Below, in pieces: positions 54,153-61,281 of a stretch of DNA of 64,000 bases; positions within the stretch are counted from its first letter, which is position 1, and every line of letters starts with the position of its first letter. This DNA is from Mogibacterium neglectum (GTDB lineage Bacteria; Bacillota; Clostridia; Peptostreptococcales; Anaerovoracaceae). Location of the stretch: the NCBI RefSeq assembly GCF_030644205.1, contig NZ_CP128647.1:1178001-1242000 (forward strand), in the 5' to 3' direction. The translations under genes were made by a program, and so were the position numbers. The notes below the pieces were generated by a model. It was not told the DNA's origin, made no database searches, and saw only the letters and a program-made list of their open reading frames with translations.

Positions 54153-54250
54153 ATATATTGTATTTTAATTCAAATAACATAAATGCGCAATATATTTTTA
54201 ACCAATAATTTTACTTGTTTCGATTATTTTTTTAGATGGATAGCACAATT

Positions 54251-54280
54251 TAAAAGAGTGAGCCATGGCTCACTCTTTTA
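54251..54280. terminator. perfect 30-bp palindromic hairpin
   Basis: TAAAAGAGTGAGCC pairs with GGCTCACTCTTTTA across the central AT; ends in A- and T-runs on both strands. It lies 52 bp after the stop of the gene at 54333 and is a good terminator for it. Confidence 0.85.
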
Positions 54281-54332
54281 AAAGTGTGCGTATAAAAAAG
54301 ATAGGAATATATCTTGATTGTAGCTAATTAAA

Positions 54333-55100
54333 TTACATATCTTTGTTGATAAAATATCCGTACTGAACTACTCTATCAAAGGCAATCTTCTGCCATTCTT
54401 CCTTGATAGAATCTCTGTCTGTAAGGAAGAAGCCTGGCTCCATAAAGCGGATAATTATAAATTCAGAGTTCTTTTGATCCCAATTGTTACCTCTGCTGAA
54501 ATCTATTCCTTTGCCTGTATTCTTAGTGACTATCGCCTCGAGGAGTGGAGCTGTGACGGAATTAATTGGAACAACCATATCCGCCTTATCGAACAATCCC
54601 TTCTTGGTCTCGCTAGTATATATGCCAAAGGTTCCTATAGCGCTGACTGCGCATACTACTCGTTTAATATCATTAATATCAACCTCATGCTTAGCACCGA
54701 TAATCTTGTTACCGCGGAGCTTTATCTGTTTCTCCTTGAGAGTCGTGCCAAGTGTGAGATCTAGCTCACCGATATTGTTTGGAAAGTCCTTAGTGAGTTT
54801 GTGAGCAGCAAATGCTGTTAGCAATGTCTTAGTCTCCTTGATATTATGATTCTCATAGCCATAATCCTCATCCAAAGTTATATCTATCATCTTCTGTTTA
54901 GGATCTACGCTAACCAGGTTAATACTGTAGCTACCATTGGAGCTGAAGTAGTTCGTCATGATAATCGTTAGTATATCGTCGAAACTAACGTTTAGTACAC
55001 CTTTCTTCTTGTGCGTATAGGTGAAGCCGTCACTACGAATCTCTAATGTGTACTTAGGCTTTTCGAAAGTCACAATATCGGTATCAAAGATGCTAATCAT
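54333..55100 (-). CDS. hypothetical protein
   Basis: A 255-residue soluble protein with no signal peptide and no family I recognise. It has a beta-rich first half (MISIFDTDIVTFEKPKYTLEIRSDGFTYTHKKKGVLNVSFDDILTI) that may be a PH-like fold, and later strands LDLTLGTTLKEKQIKLRGNKIIG and EFIIIRFMEPGFFLTDRDSIKEEWQKIAFDRVVQYGYF. The start is MISIFDTD, after GAGGAG. It has its own promoter at 55191-55219 and terminator, so it is a single-gene unit. Confidence 0.7.
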   Translation of the reverse strand: MISIFDTDIVTFEKPKYTLEIRSDGFTYTHKKKGVLNVSFDDILTIIMTNYFSSNGSYSINLVSVDPKQKMIDITLDEDYGYENHNIKETKTLLTAFAAHKLTKDFPNNIGELDLTLGTTLKEKQIKLRGNKIIGAKHEVDINDIKRVVCAVSAIGTFGIYTSETKKGLFDKADMVVPINSVTAPLLEAIVTKNTGKGIDFSRGNNWDQKNSEFIIIRFMEPGFFLTDRDSIKEEWQKIAFDRVVQYGYFINKDM

Positions 55101-55190
55101 AAGGGTCTCCTCACTTATTCTCATCTCACTACCATGCTTGCAGGTGCGAGAAGTTTACTGCGTAATAAGTTTTATAGTTCTCATGTAGGT

Positions 55191-55219
55191 AGTATAACCT
55201 TATTTTTATACTTTGTCTG
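55191..55219 (-). promoter_or_regulatory. probable promoter of the hypothetical gene ending at 54333
   Basis: Minus strand CAGACA (55214-55219), 17-bp spacer, TATACT (55191-55196), about 90 bp before the start at 55100. Confidence 0.55.
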
Positions 55220-55504
55220 CATGTTTTCGGGAATAGTGAATAATAAATCAAAAATTGTGCAAAGTTTTCCGCTTTTGGCACTTTTTTGCCTTGCACTATT
55301 CACACTCCGCTGATTTTAGAGTGTTTTTGAGCTTTTTGTGGTGATTTCAACGGAATATTGCATAGTATTTTTTCATGATTAATAGGTATTATAATATGAT
55401 TGCACATAAGTAAAATGTGAACAAATTATAGTTATTATGTACTCCTAGAATGAGACAATCCACTACAAAATCACCACTGCTCACGCGGGCAGTACCAGTC
55501 TAAT

Positions 55505-55527
55505 AAACATGAACAATATTCATGTTT
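55505..55527. terminator. inverted repeat after the small membrane protein gene
   Basis: AAACATGAA, 5-nt loop, TTCATGTTT: perfect 9-bp arms, about 40 bp beyond the stop at 55566. The T tract on the minus strand is short (TTTATT), so it is a weak terminator or a protein-binding site. Confidence 0.45.
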
Positions 55528-55565
55528 AGGTGTAAAAAAATCATTTTAAATTATCAAGAATGCGA

Positions 55566-56078
55566 TTAATCGTGATATTTTATACTATTCAATGATTTGT
55601 CTATTTCCTTTGAGATTCTACTCTTTCGCAATTTTCCCTGTAACATGAATTTAAATAAAACTAGGGGGTTAAAACTGTATGATAATTGGATCTTATAATA
55701 ATTTATCCATTCAATCACAGCAAATCCCCAAATAGCGAAAGAAATAAGATTTGAAAAAGATTTGCTGTCATTAAATATTATCATAGCTAATCCTATACAC
55801 AGCAAAATTTGATCTATTGCTTTGAAAACATTATAAATCTTGCCTGTATATTTTACGGCAAACCTCGGTTTAGACATTCTTTTTATTAAAATACACCAGA
55901 ATGCCGCTCCTTGTACAAGTATAAAACTAAGAACAAATAAAGAAAAAGAAATAGGACCTAATGAATTTGTGACAATAATCATTTTTTTGAATATGAAATA
56001 ATTAATCCAAAATACTATTACTGAAACTAACTCCCCTGCAGCGAGATTAAACAATTTTTGTTTCATTTGTTTTTTCAA
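55566..56078 (-). CDS. hypothetical four-helix membrane protein
   Basis: A 170-residue protein with four hydrophobic segments (residues about 18-32, 44-66, 88-104, 112-128) and a basic C-terminal tail. No family recognised. The first codon is TTG, 9 nt after GGAG; the ATG four codons further is the alternative start. The gene is clearly AT-richer than its neighbours, which suggests recent acquisition. Flanked by gene-free stretches on both sides. Confidence 0.55.
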   Translation of the reverse strand: MKKQMKQKLFNLAAGELVSVIVFWINYFIFKKMIIVTNSLGPISFSLFVLSFILVQGAAFWCILIKRMSKPRFAVKYTGKIYNVFKAIDQILLCIGLAMIIFNDSKSFSNLISFAIWGFAVIEWINYYKIQLSYSFNPLVLFKFMLQGKLRKSRISKEIDKSLNSIKYHD

Positions 56079-56252
56079 TACCCTATACTCCGTCCTATAT
56101 AAATTTAATCTATATCTGATATATTATCATGAAATTTCCAGGGAACTATAGACTATATATTTTACTATATATTCTTCATCATGTGACTAGACATTGTTAA
56201 GCGTCGGTTTCATATTATCTAATTCTTAATAGTAATATCACTTTGTACATTT

Positions 56253-56285
56253 GTAAAAAAAATTGGGTGCGAATATGCACCCAAT
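56253..56285 (-). terminator. terminator of the lipoprotein gene
   Basis: Minus strand ATTGGGTGC-ATATTC-GCACCCAAT followed by a long T run, 38 bp after the stop at 56323. Confidence 0.9.
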
Positions 56286-56322
56286 CATTTTATTATTAGA
56301 CCGTGTAGTGAAGCAATCGCAA

Positions 56323-57156
56323 TTACTCGCTCAGTTTAGTTATCGCCTGATCATACGAGATGCAGAGTGCCCCATCAAAGCTGAACTTCTTCCATAGCGA
56401 CACGTTATTCTCGTCCCTATAGGTGCTGAAGATAATGGCTTTGTCAAGTTGTGCGAATGAACTTGTAAACGACTTACCGCCCTGTGCATTTGGCACGGTT
56501 TTACCGTTCCTTTTATATACATCCGAAGTATTTCCCGAATCATCTTGGCTAACACGGTTAGATAGGGTTTCAACCAGCTCAAGCTTCGAATTCTTCATTG
56601 TGTACTTGTGGATATTGTACTGCATGTAATCATCGCCGCTCGAATCATACATGTATAGAGTATTTGCTTCCTTACCCTTATACACGACATACGAAGTGCC
56701 AGCCGCTGCCATCACGTCAGACAATCTGCCTCCATTAACATCATCATTAAAGCCAGCATAGCTGCGCTCTACGGCCTCCTTACCATTGAACGTATATATA
56801 TGCAGTCTTGCTATGCCTTGATTCTGCGAGGTGAAGAAGAACAGCTCTGGAATCTTGTCACCATCCACGTCGCACAGTGCTATAGGTCTATCTATACCTC
56901 TAGCATTATATGTATTCTTGCCTGGGACGGTCTGCCATGAGTAGGCTTTTATCGTCGTACTATTCTGCTCGATGACGGTCTTATATGCACTATATGCTGC
57001 TTTTCTGTTCTGCTCGTGCTTCTCAGTGACTTTTGGTTTTGATGGCTTCTTCTCCTCTTTCTTAGGCTCTTTCTTGCTGCAGCCTACAATAGATAGAATG
57101 AGCAATGCAGATATTACAATCGCAATCGCTGATTTTAGCCTCGTCTTGGTATTCAT
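56323..57156 (-). CDS. FG-GAP/VCBS-like lipoprotein
   Basis: A 277-residue lipoprotein: signal peptide with lipobox LSIVGC (about residue 26), then a Lys/Glu/Pro-rich linker and a beta-propeller-like core (IALCDVDGDKIPELFFFTS) that resembles the calcium-binding FG-GAP motif. No catalytic motif is seen. Single-gene unit with a good terminator. Function unknown; probably a surface-associated binding protein. Confidence 0.75.
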   Translation of the reverse strand: MNTKTRLKSAIAIVISALLILSIVGCSKKEPKKEEKKPSKPKVTEKHEQNRKAAYSAYKTVIEQNSTTIKAYSWQTVPGKNTYNARGIDRPIALCDVDGDKIPELFFFTSQNQGIARLHIYTFNGKEAVERSYAGFNDDVNGGRLSDVMAAAGTSYVVYKGKEANTLYMYDSSGDDYMQYNIHKYTMKNSKLELVETLSNRVSQDDSGNTSDVYKRNGKTVPNAQGGKSFTSSFAQLDKAIIFSTYRDENNVSLWKKFSFDGALCISYDQAITKLSE

Positions 57157-57255
57157 GGTATTCCTCCCTTTTGATAATCGCTCTGTATATTTAATCGTAT
57201 TATGTCTACATTACACATCCTAATTACGGAATGCTTGTGCTATAGTTCTGCATTC

Positions 57256-58041
57256 TTATTCAAATAAATAAGATGTCATTGAGATTGATCCGATGTTCCT
57301 TACGTTGTTAAAGACCTGAGCTGTGCTTCCCTCGCTTGCTCCGAGTATGTAGAGTAGCGGGTAAAAGTGATCCTTTGTCGGAACGGCGTAATTGTAATCG
57401 CTACGACGCTCTATGCCATTTATAAGAGTGCTGTAATCACCGCTTAACACGATGCTTTTTACAACATCATCGAAGTCGTCGGCAAGCTGACTGCCGCCAG
57501 CGTTGCTCCAGTCAACCAGTGTGAGATTATGTACGATGTTACCGCTACACACAATCAGGTAGCCTTCTTCTCTTAGCACAGAAAGTTTGCGTCCCATCTC
57601 AAATGCTTCTGCTTCTGTTAGATTCCTATCAACACTCAGCTGAACCACTGGGATGTCCGCAGCTGGGAACATATGGACTAGTATAGTCCAAGCGCCGTGG
57701 TCGATTCCCCATTCGTCATTTGTTGATACTTCATCGCTTAGCAGCTCTTTCACCCTATTCGTTAGTTCTGAACTACCTTGTACTCGGTATCTCACTTTAT
57801 ATAGGTCATGAGGAAATCCGTACATATCGTAGATTTGCTGAGGCTCTTCTGCGCTTTCTATTAATGTACCGCTTGTGTACCAGTGCGCGGAAATCATAAG
57901 GATTCCTTTTGGTCTACCGTATCGTTCTATTATATTGCGGCCGATGCTTCCGAATTGTTTTGTTATGTTGTTATCTTCGAGCGCAATCATTGGGCTTCCA
58001 TGTCCGACGAATATCGTTGGCATCTTCACGTTATTGTCCAC
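57256..58041 (-). CDS. 4,5-DOPA dioxygenase-type extradiol ring-cleavage enzyme (YgiD-like)
   Basis: A LigB-superfamily protein of 261 residues. The zinc ligands are His in VGHGSPMIALED, LMISAHWYTSG and GIDHGAWTILVHMFP, with a Glu/His near the C-terminus (VCSGNIVHNL). The family cleaves catecholic rings with O2 or acts as a general aldehyde/decarbonylating enzyme; in an anaerobe the true reaction may differ. The start is uncertain: the first GTG (58041) abuts its AGGGA site, while a GTG at 58029 or ATG at 58023 are possible alternatives. Confidence 0.85.
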   Translation of the reverse strand: MDNNVKMPTIFVGHGSPMIALEDNNITKQFGSIGRNIIERYGRPKGILMISAHWYTSGTLIESAEEPQQIYDMYGFPHDLYKVRYRVQGSSELTNRVKELLSDEVSTNDEWGIDHGAWTILVHMFPAADIPVVQLSVDRNLTEAEAFEMGRKLSVLREEGYLIVCSGNIVHNLTLVDWSNAGGSQLADDFDDVVKSIVLSGDYSTLINGIERRSDYNYAVPTKDHFYPLLYILGASEGSTAQVFNNVRNIGSISMTSYLFE

Positions 58042-58234
58042 TCCCTATTTTAATATCTCTATCTGTTATAGAGTATTATACTAGAATTACGGAGTAAAGG
58101 GAACTTGGCTGATTGACGGTATATGCATGCGAGGAGTTATTTACACTAGATGGTTGAAAATGAATGTTAATGAGTTTACTCTATAATCAGCAAATATTGG
58201 ATACATGCCTAGTGGTATAGGTCAGGAGGTTAAG

Positions 58235-58633
58235 ATGCTATTAATCGGAGTAAGAGCAGATGGGAATTGGCTATTGTCGCAGTGGGATCTTACGTATGCT
58301 ACCGGTTGGGAGGGACTATGCAAAGCTGCTGCAAAGATGTACGATTACTACGATAGCAAGGAGATGCCAGTTGAGATATTAACGGATAATCATCTAACAG
58401 GTGCTCATTCGAAGGATGATATCATGAATATAGAGGAAGCTGGCAATCTCACTGTTAGGGGATTTTCGACGGTGTTCAAGCTGCCGCTGATGATTACTTT
58501 TTATAATCAGTCTAAGACTGTGTATGTCAATATCGCGCAGGCTACTGAGGAATTTGCATATGCTGATTATGAGAAGTTTAATAAGTCGCTCTGTCAGTAT
58601 CTCGATAGTGTTGAGATGGCGATGTTTGAGTAG
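58235..58633 (+). CDS. hypothetical protein
   Basis: A 132-residue soluble protein (MLLIGVRADGNWLLSQWDLTYATGWEGLCKAAAKMYDYY). AGGAGG precedes the ATG at 58235; earlier in-frame Met codons lack a site. No membrane segment and no family recognised. It ends in a strong terminator and converges with the small protein at 58738. Confidence 0.7.
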   Translation: MLLIGVRADGNWLLSQWDLTYATGWEGLCKAAAKMYDYYDSKEMPVEILTDNHLTGAHSKDDIMNIEEAGNLTVRGFSTVFKLPLMITFYNQSKTVYVNIAQATEEFAYADYEKFNKSLCQYLDSVEMAMFE

Positions 58634-58669
58634 GGCTGGATAAGTACGAGATTAGATGAAGGAATGGAA

Positions 58670-58696
58670 AAAATCAGGCGTGAGCCTGATTTTTTG
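58670..58696 (+). terminator. terminator of the hypothetical gene ending at 58633
   Basis: AAAATCAGGC-GTGA-GCCTGATTTT followed by T; 36 bp after the stop. Confidence 0.88.
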
Positions 58697-58737
58697 TGGC
58701 TTTGATGAATCGTGATGGTTCTAATAATATGTGTGCC

Positions 58738-58944
58738 TTATTTCAAAAATGACCTGTTTTCTGAAATAAACTGTTTCATTAAACCAGTAAGCGCTGACGC
58801 TTGGCTTACTCCTAGCGCATCACACGTTTCTTTAAATTCTTCTACTACTTCCTTTTTTAACTTGTATGACTTATTTATTAGTCCTGCTTTCTTTTGATAT
58901 TTTTCTGTTGCTTTTGTCTGAGCATTAGGGGTTCCTTTTGGCAT
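58738..58944 (-). CDS. small putative ribbon-helix-helix-type protein
   Basis: A 68-residue protein, MPKGTPNAQTKATEKYQKKAGLINKSYKLKKEVVEEFKETCDALGVSQASALTGLMKQFI. The basic strand SYKLKK followed by two amphipathic helices has the layout of ribbon-helix-helix regulators found in plasmids and conjugative elements. AAAGGA lies before the ATG, 10 nt away. It sits directly behind the CRISPR array, about 75 bp from the last repeat. No toxin gene lies next to it. Function unconfirmed. Confidence 0.6.
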   Translation of the reverse strand: MPKGTPNAQTKATEKYQKKAGLINKSYKLKKEVVEEFKETCDALGVSQASALTGLMKQFISENRSFLK

Positions 58945-59019
58945 TGTAACAATTCCTTTTCTAATTGTTTATTTAAATATAATGTTTATAAAAATGCAAA
59001 TAGTGATGATGATATAACA

Positions 59020-59385
59020 TTGTAGTTACTTTACTGATTTACAAGGTTCTCAAACTGCTGGCTACTGCCCAGGAACTCAACATTGGCTTAGTTACCTTAC
59101 TAATTTACAAGGTTCTCAAACTGCACCATCAATCGGCGGCGGTGGTACAAAGCTTAGTTACCTTACTAATTTACAAGGTTCTCAAACCGGCTCTCTAAAT
59201 GTTTGTTGTGTCTCTTTGCTTAGTTACTTTACTAATTTACAAGGTTCTCAAACCTGTGATATAACCTGACCCCTACCATAATAGCTTAGTTACTTTACTA
59301 ATTTACAAGGTTCTCAAACACATCCCTGGATTAATTGACAAAGATATTTGCTTAGTTACTTTACTAATTTACAAGGTTCTCAAAC
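59020..59385 (-). CRISPR. type II-A CRISPR array, six repeats and five spacers
   Basis: Six 36-bp repeats start, in the minus-strand (transcribed) sense, with GTTTGAGAACC and end with AACTAAGC; they begin at 59020, 59086, 59152, 59218, 59284 and 59350. The five spacers are all exactly 30 bp. Transcription is leftwards, away from csn2. The last repeat in that direction (59020-59055) is degenerate (several changes in its final bases and one internal), as expected for the leader-distal end. The repeats at 59086 and 59152 share a C in place of T at one position, so they form an older block. The array is short, indicating little recent acquisition. Confidence 0.97.
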
Positions 59386-59450
59386 CTCAAATTTTGGTTA
59401 TCACAGAACCCAGCATACTGGCATATGTGTAAATCAGTATTCTATTATAC
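59386..59450 (-). promoter_or_regulatory. CRISPR leader with ATTTGAG anchor, overlapping the csn2 3' end
   Basis: In the minus-strand sense the leader ends AAAATTTGAG immediately before the first repeat; ATTTGAG is the leader-anchoring sequence reported for type II-A adaptation. A TATAAT box (59444-59449) lies within the last codons of csn2; no good -35 is seen. The leader is therefore short (about 50 bp outside csn2). Confidence 0.75.
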
Positions 59451-60102
59451 ATTGTGATTGGTCAATTACATGCACTCTCTCACATGTTTTTTTATTTATC
59501 TCATGTGACTCGATCATTATTATTTGCACCTTTTGGTAAAAGGCTTCTTTATATAATAACTGAATTTCATCATCATCGAGAAAGTCATGTATGTTTACAA
59601 AGATGATGCACTTTAGCTTAAGGATTTTAGATTCTAATTTTATATAATCTGTTATCTTTTCAAGTAAGCTTAGCTGCTTTTCTTCAAAAGAGATATCACA
59701 TGCCTTAATTATATCTTTTATCTCCTTAATACAATCGAAAGATACATCATATGGCAAATCCAGAATAGCTTGATCGAGGAGGTTTAAAATATCCGTGTTT
59801 ATCTCCTGAAATTTATCATAGTAATTTTCACAGATGCTTGCTTCTATATCTTTTAAAGCACTTCCCAATAATTTCTTGCTATTTAAACTAATTGTAAATG
59901 GAGAAGTTATAAATTCATACTTAGAGCTTGGAATATCTTCACCATCATTTTCTATTAATATTATTTTACTATCTAATTTTGAATTATTAATGGTATCTAA
60001 TATAACACTAGTCATTACTCGTGGATTCTCTATAACGAATATATCTATGATATTTTCTTCAAGATCCACTATCAGATTACATGATTTGATTACAAGTTTC
60101 AA
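59434..60102 (-). CDS. csn2: CRISPR-associated protein Csn2
   Basis: Ring-forming DNA-end-binding protein required for spacer acquisition in subtype II-A, and the marker of that subtype. The 222 residues match the Csn2 length (MKLVIKSCNLIVDLEENIIDIFVIENPRVM ... IIFVNIHDFLDDDEIQLLYKEAFYQKVQIIMIESHE), with the ATPase-like fold ending typical of the family. It begins with a TTG that overlaps the stop of cas2 (TTGA). Its 3' end contains the array promoter. Confidence 0.93.
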   Translation of the reverse strand: MKLVIKSCNLIVDLEENIIDIFVIENPRVMTSVILDTINNSKLDSKIILIENDGEDIPSSKYEFITSPFTISLNSKKLLGSALKDIEASICENYYDKFQEINTDILNLLDQAILDLPYDVSFDCIKEIKDIIKACDISFEEKQLSLLEKITDYIKLESKILKLKCIIFVNIHDFLDDDEIQLLYKEAFYQKVQIIMIESHEINKKTCERVHVIDQSQCIIEY

Positions 60103-60419
60103 AGTATCACCAATGTTTCATCTGAGTCGATAGTTTCAGACTCACTTTCCCCCACTACAAACTCTATCTTAGAATATTGCTTCTCTGTTATTTTTAGTAT
60201 CTGAACCAATCCTCTAGGAGGTTTGAATTTCTTAACATTTGCCACGATGCTTTCAGCCATTGTCGAATTAACTGCTAGCTTACAATATATGGATTCTTGC
60301 ATCATTAAGAATCCTGCTTTTATAAGACTCCTTCGAAATTTGCCATACTCAGACCTATCTTCTGCAGTTTCTACAGGCAAATCAAATAGCACAATAATCC
60401 GCATATATCTATATCCCAT
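60099..60419 (-). CDS. cas2: CRISPR-associated endoribonuclease Cas2
   Basis: Structural partner of Cas1 in the spacer integration complex. The 106-residue sequence begins MGYRYMRIIVLFDLPVETAEDRSEYGKFRRSL, close to the type II-A form MSYRYMRMILMFDMPT known from streptococci, which supports the first Met as start. The catalytic-type Asp is in LFDLP. It overlaps cas1 by 11 bp and csn2 by 4 bp. Confidence 0.95.
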   Translation of the reverse strand: MGYRYMRIIVLFDLPVETAEDRSEYGKFRRSLIKAGFLMMQESIYCKLAVNSTMAESIVANVKKFKPPRGLVQILKITEKQYSKIEFVVGESESETIDSDETLVIL

Positions 60420-61281
60420 ATTGGTAAAATCTCAAATCTGATATATCCCTGTTCTCAATGGCGTCAAATACGCTCTTGCAATAGATTTTTATAGCATTAG
60501 TTACTGTCTCTTGCCTGTAATTAATACTTACAACTTCATTAAGAATATCTATCATAATTCTTTTTTCTTCTTTGTCAAACACTTCAAGCTTAAGACTTTT
60601 AACTTTCCTATCTACGATAACTCTAAAAGGTTCCATTAAGTCTGATGCTAGATTAAAAGGGTTAAACATGTTGTCATGGAACAAGCCAAGCTGAGTTAGA
60701 TATCCATTTGCTGCAATATGCCTCGTAAATGAAGAGAGTATCAGGGCATAACCATAGTTTAATGCAGCATTTATCGGAATATCAGAGCCACGAGTAAAAT
60801 CGAGTCCAAATAAAGCATTAAAATAAACTTTGGCCGCATGCCCTTCTCTATTTGTCTTATCTGCAAATTCTACTTGACCAATGTATGATTCTAATAGACC
60901 AGCCTCTGGAAGTCTCAAATCTTGTAGGTGAAATTTCTGCTGACTTATTTTCTCTTTAATAATTTCAGTCCAAATCTCACCTTTGATACTATCATCCCAT
61001 TTCACTTGACTTCTAATCTTAGCACTTGAATCATGTGAACCATAGTAAGGTACTAGTTCAGATGAAGGATTTCTTTTCTCATCACAAAATATTACCTTAA
61101 CCTTTTGCTTAACTAATTCCGCAAGAAGCGAGGCGGTTATAGAAACAGCAGTTGTTTCTATAACCAATGTGTGAATTTCACTTATATAAATCTTGTGAAT
61201 CTTCTCCTGTCTCACAACCATATAACCAAGCTGATAATCAAGCTTAGAGCTTTGTGATATTACTACTGTACGCCAGCTCAT
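60409..61281 (-). CDS. cas1: CRISPR-associated integrase Cas1
   Basis: Metal-dependent integrase of spacer acquisition. The 290-residue protein opens MSWRTVVISQSSKLDYQLGYMVVRQ and carries the metal-binding residues in NREGHAAKVYF (Glu), LGLFHDNMFNPFNLASDLMEPFR (His and Glu), all intact. The start overlaps the cas9 stop by 3 bp (ATGA), so the module is translationally coupled. Confidence 0.96.
   Translation of the reverse strand: MSWRTVVISQSSKLDYQLGYMVVRQEKIHKIYISEIHTLVIETTAVSITASLLAELVKQKVKVIFCDEKRNPSSELVPYYGSHDSSAKIRSQVKWDDSIKGEIWTEIIKEKISQQKFHLQDLRLPEAGLLESYIGQVEFADKTNREGHAAKVYFNALFGLDFTRGSDIPINAALNYGYALILSSFTRHIAANGYLTQLGLFHDNMFNPFNLASDLMEPFRVIVDRKVKSLKLEVFDKEEKRIMIDILNEVVSINYRQETVTNAIKIYCKSVFDAIENRDISDLRFYQYGI

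Larger units (their letters stand above)
55125..55565. other. gene-free AT-rich stretch
   Basis: No convincing gene is seen on either strand. It holds the promoter of the gene ending at 54333 (separate entry) and, near 55505-55527, an inverted repeat (separate entry). Poly-T tracts around 55255-55345 may belong to weak terminators. Confidence 0.4.

Noticed and set aside
58945-59433. tracrRNA in the spaces around the array
   Set aside because: No sequence complementary to the repeat was noticed apart from the repeats themselves; it probably lies upstream of cas9, outside the window.
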